Assembly: GCA_034440575.1 (NCBI GenBank)
Contig: JAOTOL010001393.1
Location: 84,501-148,500 of the forward strand
Direction: 5' to 3'
From: Imbricaverruca yamaguchii
Lineage: Eukaryota; Arthropoda; Thecostraca; Neoverrucidae
Length of the DNA: 64,000 nucleotides
Below the pieces are notes generated by a model, which did not search any database, had not been told where the DNA came from, and saw only the letters and a program-made list of their open reading frames with translations. The translations under genes were made by a program, and so were the position numbers. Shown here piece after piece: positions 48,301 through 61,039 of the stretch. Each line of letters begins with the position of its first letter. Position 1 is the first letter of the stretch.

Positions 48301-49958
48301 AAATGAACAGGAGGAGCAATGAATTAGATCTGGAGCTCATGCAGTTCATGAGGAAACTCGCAAACCTGGAAAAATGTTCATGGATCAAGGCGATTGCCAT
48401 TCCAACGAGAGACCACGGCCATCTTGAAAATCCTGAACACTTGACAGAAGGGCTACAGATGAGGCAATCGTCATCAGACCAACAAGAAGTTCAATTTGTA
48501 TGATGGCAGACTCTCACAGTCCGCGACAAGTCTCAGCATTCGTCAAAGCAGGTCTTAACATGTCGACATAAGGAGTACTCCCAAAGACGGAGCGCTCTCT
48601 ATGTGCTTCCTCTCCCACCTAGTTAGTGGCTACTTTCCATCCTTCTAGCATCACTGGAGCGGGCGGGGAGTTGGAGTCTGGCTCACTGGAATCGCAGTCC
48701 CGCAATCGCCGATGGACGTGGTTCACTCCCTCCCCCCTCCCTCTCCCCTCCCTTAGTATAAGTACTTGCCACAAATGGCACCAAATAATCCAGAAATATG
48801 AACCACAACACATCAGAAACCCGAATATTTCACATCCATTATATTCCTTGAAGGGACTCAGCAAGCCCGCCTCAATGCTTCAATCCTCAACAGGTCATTA
48901 GGAGGGATAGTGTACAGACAGGTGTTTCATGCACAACATGAGTAGATTTCAACAACCGAAGGAAAGCTACGGAAGCGTGACAGAAGGCAGGGATCCAACA
49001 TGGATCCTCACACAAAATAAAATGTTTTAAAGGTCATGGGGAGGATCAGTGTGCGGATTGCCGTTCCCTAAATATCATGAGAAGAGTTCGGCAAGCGAAG
49101 GAAAGCTACGAAAGCCTAACAGGAAGGCACAATCCGGCAAGGATCATCAACACGAGAAAAATAATCGGTCGCGATTTGGTGGTCAAATTTGCAGTATTAT
49201 GCATCGTAAGCACATAAAATGGAGCCGCTTTTTAACACGCGCACTGAATTGGGGGCGGGGGTAGAAATTCGTCTATCCATCCAGTTTTCATGAAAATATC
49301 CCGATTATACTGGTCGACATGCGCCATGTTTTGTTTGTACCTGTCTAAATATGTTCAGCGCGGCGCACAAAGCAAGAACACCGAAGATCCGCAAAACATC
49401 TGTCGAGTTAGGGGCCGTCAAAGTCAAAACGTTTCGCAGCCCCAGACCACAAACATCGGCGTTGGTGTGCTTCCCGTGTGTCGGCAAAGGGAAAGTGTTC
49501 TTGGCAATAAAACCGACTTGTTTGATTCGTATTGTTATGCCATATAGTTTCAAGATCGTTATGTCGCCGAGGTCAAGCCTGATCAAGCTCATGCCAGGTC
49601 AGTTTCCATGTTCCAAAGCTGAGACAATCCCTCAAATACTTCAGACAGAAAATGTGCTGAAAATGCATTCCATGACCTATATAAAGTGTTGATATATACG
49701 AAACCTGTGTCCAATGCTGCACCTATCATCTTTATTTTGGCATTATCCATGTCCAAAACATCATTGGATGCTGTTTGTGGCATTTAAACACAATCGCAGC
49801 AATTTACAACCATGTCAAGCCAAGCCACGCAAAGGAAGCAAAATATGCCATATCTGACATCGTTTTACCTTGAAGATATTGTCCAAAGATCACGAAATGT
49901 GCACACAATAGGGTTCACTGGGATACCCATCTACCCGGAAAATTTCGTAGCTGTAGCT
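45390..49958. other. Intronic sequence, no gene recognised
   Basis: The largest open frame (48168-48503 plus, 111 codons, starting M-L-I-A-P-C) has no recognisable domain. Apart from the 46.5 kb array, and CCTCCAGAGAAATGGCGCCC at 46811-46830 (compare CTCCAAAGAAATGACGCCCC at 27437), I see no structure. Confidence 0.5.
46495..46710 (+). repeat. Short degenerate ~30-bp array (GGCCCTCAAAACGCAC type)
   Basis: GGGCCCTAAA, AGGCCCTCAAAACGCAC, GACCCTCAAAACTCAC and GGGCCGCAAAA repeat at about 30-bp steps. It resembles the 23.8 kb array. Confidence 0.6.
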
Positions 49959-50818
49959 TTAACCCGCGCCGTCTTTCCGGTCAAATCCTCACACCCCGTC
50001 TCGGGGGGGGGGTTGAAGGGGGGTGGCGGTTTGTAAACCCCCCTCTAAAATCGCACTAAGCCTCGCACGAAAACGAAAGAGGTGTCATCGGAAAACGCTC
50101 GACGAGTAGGGTCCGGGTCTACCCCTCAAAAAAAATTTCCCCAAAAGTAACGTTACCAGGGGGGCTAGATTTTCACGACTTTTCACGACTTTCATTATGT
50201 TTTTTACTCTGGGGAGTTCATTTTGGGATATATGAGAAATCGAAATTTATTTGGAATGGGAAAAGGACAGCGAAATCGACCAGGGTTACAATTTTTTTTG
50301 GCCCCCAAAAATAAAAATTTTACTTTTTTGAAATTTCGAAATTTCGAGTTTTTGCACGTTTTCATTAATTTTCCTTTTCCATTGGGTAGAGCAGACCGAA
50401 AAACGTTGTTGGAAATCAACTTTCCCCAATACAAAATGCTTACTTTAGCCAGAATCCTGTGTTTGAACGGCAATATGGCAAATACGCAACATTTACATGT
50501 AGTCAAAAACGGAAAAAATGAAAAATTCAACTTGTACGTTTTGTTGCATCCGCAAAGATAAGTAAACGCTAAAAGTTTCATTAAAATATCTGCATCCGTT
50601 AAAGCGTGACGACTGGTTGAACTTTTTTGAAGTTGACCTCACTTGACCTTGAATAACTCGTTGACCCTAGATGACCTGACCTAGACATTTTGAATCAGCA
50701 TGTAAAATCTATGTGGGAAATGGTATGCTAAATTTGGGCGCGCTATCATGCGCTGTCCGCTATCTGCGAAAAATCTGAGGGGGGCGGTTGAAGACCATCC
50801 CGAGACGGGACGGGTTAA
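49959..50818 (-). mobile_element. TTAA element, copy 3, complete and inverted
   Basis: On the plus strand it begins TTAACCCGCGCCGTCTTTCC (matching the right end of copy 1) and ends CGAGACGGGACGGGTTAA (matching the left end). It is 860 bp with both TTAAs intact. Its body is the reverse complement of copies 1 and 2. It lies 0.8 kb from the donor of the 51.6 kb channel exon. Confidence 0.75.
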
Positions 50819-51279
50819 TTAGAGCCGGAATTTTCTGCGGGAGGGGGGGGGGCAGAGTCCGCCATTCAGGCTCAAACAATCTTCAGCTGAACTAGACCTT
50901 TAATGTCAAGATGGACCATAGCCATCCCCTCTCCCTTCATTATCGGCGAAACTTTAGACGAAATTGATAAATCCTCCCCCACTTAAATCACTAAAATCGT
51001 CAATATAATTTCAAAACCTGGATCTGTTCGGGTCCACATTGGTTTCACTTTCACTTCGACTTTACTTCAATTTCACTTCGATTTTACAACCGCTTGTGCT
51101 ACAAAATATGTTTTTAAAAATGCTGGTTTTCCCAAAATATGTGAAATAATGCAGTTTCTCGCAATTTCACTGACGGATTACAGTGGTGAGGGATTTGGCC
51201 TGCGATACAACCCGAACAAATATATACACCGGTGTCTAATATTTTTGGAGGCACCGAAGGTAGCACCTCCAAGACCCTC

Positions 51280-51520
51280 ACAGTGCAGTCAAGCGAACAA
51301 GAAGCGTGCAAAATCAACAATATTGCATGCCGACAAGAACCGTGCAGTCAACAACAATATCGCATGGCAACGGAAAACGTGCGGTGGAAGCAACAATATG
51401 TATACAATACAACAATGGAATCACGTGTCACCTAAAAGCATGCGGATGTGGCAACACTATTACGTGTCAACGAAAAGTGTGCGAAGGTGGCAGCAATATC
51501 ACGGCACTGCGGTGCTGCGG
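51280..51520 (-). repeat. Degenerate ~37-40-bp array beside the channel donor site
   Basis: The plus strand carries CGTGCA/CGTGCGG, CAACAATAT and GGCAACGGAAAA-like motifs at 37-40-bp steps. It ends about 70 bp inside the intron from the donor at 51588. Confidence 0.7.
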
Positions 51521-51588
51521 ACAGAACGCGTACATGTCGTCGTTCTGTGTCACCTCACCCGAGAATACAGTTGATATCGTCCACTTAC

Positions 51589-51744
51589 CAATGGTGGTGA
51601 GAACCGTGATGGCGTAGTAAAACGCCCCGGCGAACTTCCACTGGTCGCCAGCCTTAAATGGCACTGACTTGGTAACGATGGTCTCCATTATGTTGTAGTC
51701 CTTGCTCGTTATGTTGTATTTGTTTCTTATCATCGAACTCATAT
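51589..51744 (-). CDS. KCNK (TASK-like): TASK-type K2P potassium channel, internal exon (cap end and first pore helix)
   Basis: This internal exon encodes 51 whole codons plus split codons at both ends. It reads from [10 protein letters not shown] to V-L-T-T-I. The residues Y-N-I-T form an N-glycosylation sequon (residues 10-12) where TASK channels have theirs at the end of the extracellular cap. [17 protein letters not shown] (residues 35-51) is the first pore helix leading into the selectivity filter. A polypyrimidine tract and TTTTTTTGGCAG precede the exon on the minus strand (acceptor AG at 51746-51745), and GTAAG follows (donor from 51588). Both introns are phase 1. The downstream one cuts the first Gly codon of GYG, a position I know to be conserved in the K2P family. 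K2P channels are dimeric plasma-membrane leak channels for K+ that set resting potential. The exon with the start codon and TM1 should lie at higher coordinates; I did not find it. Confidence 0.93.
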
Positions 51745-54700
51745 CTGCCAAAAAAAGCAAAGGATGAGCCTATGGTTAACCCCATATGTTGGTAGAAACC
51801 TGGAAAAGAAATGAATGCGCAGCTGCACAAGATTCAACGAAGCAGAATGCTTTCCAATGAAAATTGTCACTTGAATATAACCATAACGAGTGCTCTGGCA
51901 TGCATAGCCCGGGTAGATAATCTGTAGTGGCTCTTCTGACAAGGAAGGTATTTGATTATTTCCATACAATCCATACATTCTACGCTCCATGGTTGTGGAT
52001 GTAAAACTCAAATCCTTTTCACCCTCGCTGTGCAGGTTGTTGTTGTTGTTGCACCCTCTCCCAGCTTTTCTGACACCATGGAAACTGCGCACATAAATAC
52101 ACCGCCTCTAAACGCATCTTAATGGAGCCTCCTTTGATAACCTCACGGCGCATAACACTTGAAGATGTCGTCTCAGGTAACTAACATCTAATTACCGGCT
52201 ACAAATCCCACCAGTTGCTTCATATTCATTAATGCTGGGTGTGGAAGGATGGTGGACAACTCAGTTAGTCTGGTCATTGAGTTGTTGAAGGTCATCCTAA
52301 GCCACTGGCTTAACTTGACTTCAGATGACCTTTTGGAACTGAGTTATGTGGAATTGATATGGACGCTAATGCTGAATCTCGCATTTAGTTTTATCCCTGG
52401 ACACGAGAAAACAGTGCTTTCGGACAGTATTTAGGAAACCTCTAAAATGACGTAACCGCCGACCGGATGATTCCTTATTTATGGCTCCAAATGTAACAAA
52501 TCGCAACATGGTTAGAGTCCAAGGATACTAAGAAACACACTTGCGAACATTTAAAACGAGTGTCTATGACTATTTCCACACAGACGAGGGTTAAAAGTAA
52601 AACTTTCATTTATTTTTCGGAAAAGAAATAGTTAAAAGTGACCTGGGAGGTCACCTATGGACACAAAATATTTAAATCGGATGTAAATTGTGAGATCTCG
52701 TGACGTAAACAAAACACCAATTTCAGCTACGTACCAGCCAGGGGGAGGTAGAAGGTGAAGACATCTTACGTAGAAAGATCGAATAAACCCCGTACCTATG
52801 AAATGTCCATCATTGATCTTCTATTGAAATAGCCCTACGACAATGATCTCCATTTGGCATTGGTCAGCACACAAGTGAGATATAATAGCTTTCATTGTTC
52901 TGTCTCTCTGGTGTTATTTCGGTATTTTTGTCTTAAAATGTGTTTTCGGAATTTTTATATTTTATTTTCGTAATGCCATGTTAATGAACGTGATTCGAAA
53001 GATGCGACCACTCGTTTTCTCCGGAAATGCTTACTTCTCGACTTATAGCAATAATTTAAAATTCAACACTCCACGTACTTGATTCAACAGTAATTCACAT
53101 CGAACATGCTTAATTTCCACCTCTGTCACATAGATGACACACCATTATCATTCCACGAGAACGTCGGAAGAAACTGAACAGGCCGCACGGCTCGGGACCA
53201 TGACGTACGGGTGTTGTCACGATAAACATTACGCTTGTGTTTTTATATTATAATATGTTAGTTCATATTAGATATGTATTATAATATTAAAATTGTATGA
53301 GTTTATATTAGCTTAAATAATAGTAGATTGCAGGTTGTAGATTGTAGAATAGGTTAGGTGAAGCTAGATTAGGTTAGGTTAGGTCATGTTTTCGTATTTA
53401 ATTGTTAATTATCATAGCACTTGTTAGAGGTCTTGAGGAAAGGCGGGACGCAGCAGAAGCCGACTCTTCAATGTCACACTTCCGAGTCTATTCGACAGTG
53501 CGAAAATGGTTTCGGTGTGTGCGTCTTGTGACCCAGTCCCATATAACATAATTCAACTTTTTGTCACGACAACGAAGCGAGTTTATACTTTTTTAGACGC
53601 CACTGAGTTCTTCCGGCCGGAGTTATCTCTTCTAAGTGCCAAGGCCTGCAGATTGCAGCATAGTATACATCAGTGAGAGTGTTCCGAGACATGTCGTGTC
53701 GCCAGGAGAAAAGAGAAGAAGAGGTGTGGATGCATAACAAGCGACTATAAAGGAACATTGCTCGACGGAACCTGCCTGAAACCGTGGAAAGTTGTGTGTC
53801 TGGACCATCTCATTAAGGTATGTGAACCGCTTGTAGCGTTAGTCAATCGAAGGGCCCAGTGCCATGCCTATGTCTTCATCACAACGTACCGACGTGACTA
53901 TGACGACAGCGTTCAAATTGAAAAACATGCATTTCTGGAGAAAACGAGTGGTCGCATCTTCCTAATCACGCTCATAAACATGGTGTTCCGAAAGAAAAAA
54001 ATCCCAAAATTCCAAAAGCACATTTTAAGACAAATTTACCGATATTTCTACGCCCAGCGACTTCATAATCTTTGGACTAATGAACAACGATAAGTTTGCA
54101 TCACTTTACCTGTAGATGATGAATACGCGTCCGCGAGTGTATTGAGAGTCGCTATCAGACACCATGAAAAATTAAGTAGAAGTAGAAACTTGTTGGACAT
54201 CTTTTTTGTCAGTCGAAAACACGTGGGACTGTCGCTATTGAAGTATTCTTATTCAAGGAATCATATTAAGTGCAATTTATTCAATGAATCTTATTCCAGG
54301 AATCTTGTTCAAGAAACCTTATTCAAGGGAAAACTCGAGATGCACTTCGCTTGGTCTGGTCTTACGTCGCGTACATTAAATCGTCCGAGATTGTCGGAAA
54401 TTGTTAAATAGAAGCAGTGGTGTACGCAGAAAGCTATTTTGGGAAGGGCCAGGTCTAGGGACCAGGCTGGTTTTTGCATGAACAGATCCTTGGAAAAGAG
54501 TCTCTCAATGCTCGACCTGATCATTTAGGTGAGGTCATAACCCTTTGCATCTCTCGTCCCTCCGCCGGGTGCGTGCTTGCCTGCAATTATAATATTAGTC
54601 AGCGACTCAGGGACGGATTCAATAGCTTTGATCTGGTGGAGGACACTTATTTTCAAGGCGCACACTATTCTAACGTAAACCCCATGATAATGACCTTAGA

Positions 54701-55139
54701 AAGTTGCGATATTATGCGGAGTGGAGACAAGGAAGTAAAGACGTACCAAGATACCAATATTTTCTGCTGTATGAAAGAAAAGAGTTAATTCTTCTTTGCA
54801 TCTTTATCAATAAGCACTAAACAATTTAATATTTCAATAAACATTCTTATTCAATATCTGTCTTGAATGCAAAATACTCACTGGCGATTAAAAGTTGCAA
54901 AAAGCCAATCTTAAGAAATGGAATGTAAAGTGCTTTACAATCTAGCGACCAATAAGCGTACTTCCATGTCTCACCAACTAAAAGTATGATCAGCTCTTAT
55001 GCCATTTTAATGCTAATAACTTGCTTCATAAAAAAATAGTTCGGCTTCAGAAAGAATCACTCAATGTGTATGCCCATTCTATAATGTAAAACGAAATGAT
55101 AACTAGTGCATTTGCAGAAAAAGTACTGTTCAGATTCAT
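51745..55139. other. Upstream channel intron and unrecognised sequence
   Basis: This is where the TM1 exon would be expected if close. I looked on the minus strand for codons of a TM1 segment ending in an A-V-F-D-A-L-E-type motif and saw none. The 111-codon frame at 53758-54093 plus is unrecognised. TTATTCAAGGAATC-like repeats (ATTCAAGGAATC, ATTCCAGGAATC, ATTCAAGGGA) occur at 54245-54330. Confidence 0.5.
53351..53385 (+). repeat. Short interstitial TTAGG run
   Basis: AGGTTAGGTG and ATTAGGTTAGGTTAGGTC contain TTAGG three times in tandem, the telomere unit of most arthropods. It is too short to prove a telomeric origin. Confidence 0.6.
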
Positions 55140-55915
55140 TTAGACCTTCGGAAAGCCCTTTGCACTGAATGACCACATTCAAAACGAAAGCAATCAAAGA
55201 TGACATACAGGCTCCTTTCTAGATATGTTCAAATCATACCTGAATAACAGACAGCATGTTGTGAAAGTAAACAATTGCCGTTCTCAATTCGATATACTTT
55301 AGGAGGTATAATTAGTATACTTTAGCAAATACATTCGGGATCCATACTAGGGTCATTGCTCCCCTTAATCTATGCAAATTATTTTCTAAATATAAACCCC
55401 CAAATTGTATTTGTCCTATACACTGAAGACATAGCTGTTTTCATCAATCACGGTAATCCCTCTTAATGCAAACAATATCATGGATGTTTCACTGCCACTA
55501 GTATCATCCTGGTTTGGATCAAATGGCTTCCCATTAAGCATTAATAAAACAGTCTACCAGATATATTATAATCTAAAATGTCAAGTTGGTTTCAACATGT
55601 AACGCAATGTTCTTAAAACTAAGGAACTATTAAAAGTGTTCTAAGATACTGTTCTACGTACCCAAATGTTCTCATTGACAGCGATATGAAATTATCATAT
55701 CATGTGCATTGTCTAGCACAGACAATGAGCAAAAACATTTGTGCAATTAGTCGCATCGGGCATTATTGAACAAAAAAAATGGGACCTTTTATTTTACATA
55801 ACTCTTTAAATTTACCATTCTTGAATTATTGCTGCCTTGTCTGGGAAATTAATTATGAACAAAAGCTTTAAACAGCTTCAAGTTTTGCAACAAAAAGAAC
55901 GGTTAGGTCGACAGT
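55140..55915 (+). mobile_element. Strongly decayed LINE reverse transcriptase relic
   Basis: Scattered frames give F-K-S-Y-L-N-N-R-Q-H-V-V-K-V (55227-55270), H-S-G-S-I-L-G-S-L-L-P-L-I-Y (near 55330), V-L-Y-T-E-D-I-A-V-F where Y-A-D-D is expected (near 55415), W-F-G-S-N-G-F-P-L-S-I-N-K-T (near 55515), L-I-D-S-D-M-K-L-S-Y-H-V (near 55680) and L-N-Y-C-C-L-V-W (near 55830). The order is that of a CR1/Jockey-type RT. It is AT-rich, full of stops, and older-looking than the other LINE pieces. Confidence 0.68.
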
Positions 55916-56162
55916 AGGAGTACATCTCCAATTATTGTTTCTCATATTTTCTCCTTGCCTTGACATTTGTTTTCCCTTCTAGTTTTTCAGTTGTCGTTGC
56001 TTTCCTTATACTTTGTCATGTCATCAATGTTTTCGAAGGCCGTCAGTGATGTGCTCCTATGAATGTGCATGTTGTGTGTATATGTCATGCACATCTATTT
56101 ATGTACGCGTGTACATGTGTGTTTATGTTTGTATGTATACTTGTGTGGGTATGTGTGCATGC

Positions 56163-56163
56163 G

Positions 56164-56227
<64 letters not shown>
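56163..56227 (+). repeat. (TG)n microsatellite
   Basis: A TG run directly before the second 139-bp dispersed repeat, preceded by an irregular TGTGTATG stretch from 56070. Confidence 0.95.
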
Positions 56228-56230
<3 letters not shown>

Positions 56231-56366
56231 GGGAACGTGTTAATTTTCCCACAGTTTGCTTTGTGCGAATATTTTTATGTTGCACCCAGGCACGGACGGT
56301 GCAGGTGGTCGGGGCCCTTGCAGGTGCTCCAGTGCTTCTTTTACCTCTGGGGTGTCTCGACCACGG
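56228..56366 (+). repeat. 139-bp dispersed repeat, copy 2, joined to a (TG)n tract
   Basis: This is the partner of 3448-3586, in the same orientation and also directly after a TG tract (56163-56229). The flanks on the right are unrelated to those of copy 1. Confidence 0.85.
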
Positions 56367-56529
56367 TGCTGTCTTTCATCTAGATCTGGCAGCGGATCTG
56401 TGGCTCGATTTATCGATCTTCGTTGGACGTCGATCCCCGGAGTGTGTGAGCGCGTGCAGCGTCTCTCGCAACTTGCTTCACTTGACGCCTATGTGACACA
56501 GCTATGGTGTGCGGGCGCCGGTGAACCTC

Positions 56530-57780
56530 ATCTCCGGAGTGTGTTACGCTGTTCACGGTGCAATTTTGACAAGTATTTGGTCCCGCTGCGCACCCAAACA
56601 TACCAGTTCTTACTATCGAGAAAGATGCTATGTTCTGGCTGTCGCTATGGCTATCGCTATGATATGTTCTACTATGGACAATCATCTTGGAGAAGCTGCA
56701 CTGCCACTTGACATGTACATAACAATTGCATTTATCAACCAGTTTCCTTGATATTATATTACATTAATTACGAATTCATGCAGGCACCAGGGGAACCTTG
56801 AGTATCGATATGAACATTTGTCCAAAATATACAGACTTTAATGGCAAATGGCACATAGCCCAGAATAATTTCCCATTCGTTTTTCCCACTATTTTTCGAA
56901 GTCTTCCACTACACTATCTTCCAATCATCTTTCTAATTTTTGTATCCCATTAGCTTTCCACTCCCAGCTTTTCACGCACAACTTTACACTTTAACATCCC
57001 AGCTGAAAACATCCTAAACGTCCCCTTACTCATATAATTAACACAAATTTATCTGCTCACAAATTGATAATTTCAACCTAAAAATAACATTGAATATGGC
57101 TGCAGAAATGCTTCCTTACCTCGGCCATGCCCAGCCAGTCCTGTATATTTTTTGTGGATCGTTCTTGCAGACTAGAAATGATGATAGGGAGCCAAAACAT
57201 ATCAGGTGCCACATTTACAGATATCTTCCAGACATTTGTATCCAAATATAATTATCTCAAGTTGATAAATTAGCACAGTTTGGTGAAATATCACGTTTAG
57301 TTAAGGAGGATGGCCACGCCCTAGACGCCGTCAGTGTGTTTGTTTTGGATCAATACACCGGCCGGGTTGAATGACGAGCTTCCACTTATAGAAATGGCCG
57401 TTACAGTTACTGGCCTGCCTGTGATTGGTCGGCAGTTTTTCCCATCACTGCCAAGTAAACAAATACCAATTGATTCTCTCGGTCCCAGTCGGCGACCAAG
57501 ACCGATATTCGGTCAGGAAAGCTGCCAGAATGATGGCAGCATACACGGATACGGTAATAAGTGTACGCAATTTACTACAAAATAATTGTTTTGAACAGCT
57601 TAATTAGGCAATATTCCAAATTTTTAGTTCTCTGACATATTTAGATTAGCAAAATGGCACCTATATCAACATAGACGCATACTTCGATGCCCAGTTGTAA
57701 ATGATACTCACATCGCTTCATCTCGGTTCGATACGGTACTGAACCGAAATTTGCATCGTAAACAGCGTGTTTACGTTACA
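56530..57780. other. No gene recognised
   Basis: Short frames only; the 83-codon frame at 57334-57585 has no family resemblance. Confidence 0.5.
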
Positions 57781-57985
57781 CAGCGAGTGCGTGCAGCGTG
57801 TCCCGCCACGCGTCCCATCTCGCGCCTCTGTGGCACAGCTGTGGGGTGCGCACGCCGGTGAACGTCGCTCCCCGGCGTGCACGAGTCTGTGTCTGTGTCT
57901 GTGTCTGTGTGAGTGCGTGCAGCGTCTCTCGCCACGCGTCCCGCCTCGTGTCTCTGCGGCACAGCTGTGCGGTACGGATGCCGCG
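57781..57985 (+). repeat. Two ~75-bp repeats flanking a TGTGTC run
   Basis: GAGTGCGTGCAGCGTGTCCC...GGCACAGCTGTGGGG (from 57784) and GAGTGCGTGCAGCGTCTCTC...GGCACAGCTGTGCGG (from 57910) are near copies. A third, more diverged copy is at 56448-56520 (GAGCGCGTGCAGCGTCTCTC...GACACAGCTATGG). Short CDS-like frames here are repeats. Confidence 0.85.
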
Positions 57986-58149
57986 TCTGGGGAATGTCGG
58001 GGCGGCCGCGGCGGCTGGCCGGCCCGGCGGCCGGGCTATTTTTAGCTGCGGTGGCTGAGTGGCCTGCGCAGCGTGACATCGAGCGCCCGGCGGCGGCCGC
58101 GCTACCGTCAACGCTGGCTGTAGCCGGCCACAGAGCGGCGCCGGTGTGC

Positions 58150-59140
58150 CGTGCCAGAGCAACAACAGGAAGCAAACGTGTACCGTGACAGAGCAACAAC
58201 AGGAAGCAAACCGTCAGTATACTGTGACAGAGCAACAACAGGAAACCTGAATGTACCCTGACAGAGCAACAGAAGGCAACGTTAGTGTACCGTGACAGAG
58301 CAACAGCAGGAAGCGTCAGTATACTGTGACAGAGCAACAACAGGAAGCAAACGTGTACCGTGACAGAGCAACAACAGGAAGCAAACGTGTACCGTGACAG
58401 AGCAACAACAGGAAGCAAACGTGTACCGTGACAGAGCAACAACAGGAAGCAAACGTGTACCGTGACAGAGCAACAATAGGAAGCGTCAGTATACTGTGAC
58501 AGAGCAACAACAGGAAACCTGAATGTACCCTGACAGAGCAACAGAAGGCAACGTTAGTGTACCGTGAAAGAGAAAAAAAAGGAAGGGAGAAAATAATGAA
58601 AAAAAAAAAAAAAAAAAAAAAAAAGACCGTGACAGAGCAACAACAGGAAGCAAACGTGTACCGTGACAGAGCAACAACAGGAAGCAAACGTGTACCGTGA
58701 CAGAGCAACAACAGGAAGCGTCAGTATACTGTGACAGAGCAACAACAGGAAACCTGAATGTACCGTGACAGAGCAACAGAAGGCAACGTCAGTGTGCTGT
58801 GACAGAGGAACAACAGGAAACGCCAGTGTACTGTGACAGAGCAACAACATGAAGGGCAGTGTACTGTGACAGAGCAACAACAGGAAACCTGAATGTACCG
58901 TGACAGAGCAACAGAAGGAAACGCCAGTGTACTGTGACAGAGCAACAACAGGAAGAGCCAGTGTACTGTGACAAAGGAACAACAGGAAGTAAACGTGTAC
59001 TGTGACAGAGCAACAACAGGAAGTGCCGGAACACCGTGACAGAGCTCGACAACAGGAAACGCCAGTGCACCGTGACAGAGTATCAACGGAAATTGTATGT
59101 GCACCGTTACAGAGCAACAACAGGAAGTAAAAGTGTTCCG
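58150..59140 (+). repeat. 32-34-bp minisatellite, about 28 units, interrupted by a poly-A insert
   Basis: The unit contains CCGTGACAGAGCAACAACAG then GAAGCAAACGTGTA or GAAACCTGAATGTA variants. A two-unit variant block near 58215-58290 recurs at about 58490-58567. At 58567-58624 the array is broken by GAAAGAGAAAAAAAAGG and a run of about 26 A. Confidence 0.95.
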
Positions 59141-61039
59141 TGACCAGGGTTAAAATATTGGTTTTTCGTCAGGTGTGAGATGTTGAAACGGGCGCCGAAG
59201 GATGTCGAAATTTGCCATGGAATTCGTGCCAATTAAAGTGTTTTTGATGTTCTTTCCGACTCAAGTTTGAGCCAATGGTGTACGTATGACTGTACATTTT
59301 TCATTTGCTTTGAGATTCATAATTTAAGAAGGGCTGTATTTAGGACAGGGATAAAATTACCTATGCTATAATTTGAAACCGTACACCATGTCACATAGTT
59401 AATCCCTTTACCCAAAATTACGTTGCGATATGTCCGTGTCACTATTCCTTATTAGGAGCATTGACATGATACGTATAAGCGAGATACTGCTAGAAAGGAG
59501 ACACGAAGACTTCATTAGGACGCGTCATGGGGCAAGATGTCGATACTTCTTGGAGAAGGATGTCTATTGAGTGTCCAGAAAGTGGTATTTTCCACCCTAT
59601 TTGACGAATAATTTATCACTGTCCGTGACAGACCGACAACAGGAAGCGAATGTGAGCGCGTGCCTATGAGCTGCCCTCCACTACATGTATTTCAGTTTGT
59701 TGATCTGAAATTCTTCGAAGCAGCGCTGTAATAATATATTTTCATGCCAATAAATCATGCCTAGCAGGCCCGATCTGGATGCAATATTCCGGTATATTGG
59801 TGGCCTCATCATCTATTATCTTTCGCCGCTCGCTGTGTGCGAAGTTTTCCACCCGTTGAAAACACCAACATTCTGATCTGTCTTCCCGGTAGTTATTACG
59901 AGTGAGGGCGAAGCATGATCGAACCTACTCGCATGTACAACGGCCAAAGTTTAGCGGAGCGAACTGGTCCCACCTGGTTCGGCCCGGCCCGGCCTGGCCT
60001 GGCCTGATCCGACCTGATCATCACGTTTTGGAAACCTGCTTCGTTTCAAGTCTTCGTTCATTCGCTCAGAATTAGACCTGGGCCAATTTGTAGTTCTAGC
60101 AGTTTTCATCGCGGCATTTTCTTTGAAGCGCTCGCATTCCCCCTTCCCTCCCCCCAAAAAAAAAAAAAAAAAACTAGCTGCAGATGGCGCCTATCCGGAG
60201 CCCGTCCGGTCGGCATCGACTAAAGGCCAGTCAGCCAGTCGTCGGTCACGTGGCTATGTCGTCATGCCAAGCGACCGCGGCCTGCGTGCTTCAAAGTCGT
60301 GCTACTGCGTGGCTGGTGTCAGTCAGAAGGATGATACCGCGTTGCACGGCTGTATGCAGCATAAACAACGGAATTAATATATCCGCGACACAGCGTAGCA
60401 AAGGTACTACGGATATGCTGAAAGAGCCAGATTAGTATAGGTTTATACGAATTGAATAATTCGGCACAATGTACTTAAGTTACACTTACGTATTCCACTA
60501 ATTATCCTGATTTTCACAATATTACAGCTATTTTCGACCGAAACGGATTCATTTTTGCAAGGCATGTATGACGAAGTTGAAGCCACTTATTTCGCAGTTG
60601 GACTCTTATTCTGCACATGGAATAAGAGTATCGCGTTTGGATGAATTGTGCTGAATTGCGAACTGGGAATCTTCTGTATTTCTGAAATTCCTTCACTTCG
60701 GCGAAAATTGCCACCATCTAGTGTGTGGATTGGCGGTACAGCGCAGCTGCGGTCTGTCCACAAGTCTCCTGTCGCGATATGGTGTTCGATCATGTACATG
60801 TCACGTGGATCAGCATAGGCCGTCCAACACGGTCGCTCGTCCAGCGCCCGTAGTGACACCCCGTACTGGCTTGAGGCGCCGGTAGTGGGCCCACGAATGG
60901 GCCGACGGGCCAGCGGGAGCTGTCGCTTCCTCCTTGGGCTCCCACGCCCCCCCCCCCCGAGGGGCACGCCACGAGATCTCTACGAGATCGCCATGCATGG
61001 TAGGGATACAAAAAGACCAGCACCACTTTTAGTGGCTGT
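59141..61039. other. No gene recognised
   Basis: Contains GGCCC/GGCCT short repeats at 59980-60005, an A-run at 60157-60171 and a C-run at 60949-60957. One isolated unit of the 58 kb array is at 59620-59650 (CCGTGACAGACCGACAACAG). Confidence 0.5.

Noticed and set aside
48168..48503. 111-codon plus-strand open frame as a small gene
   Set aside because: No recognisable domain, no supporting promoter or splice signals, and a length expected by chance in this much sequence.
53351..53385. Internal telomere or chromosome-end relic
   Set aside because: Only three TTAGG units in tandem; GGTTAGG-type short runs are common in arthropod DNA.
53758..54093. 111-codon frame as an exon (an AAG|GTATGTG donor-like site lies at 53818)
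   Set aside because: No family resemblance and no matching acceptor or neighbouring exon; only a weak splice-like match.
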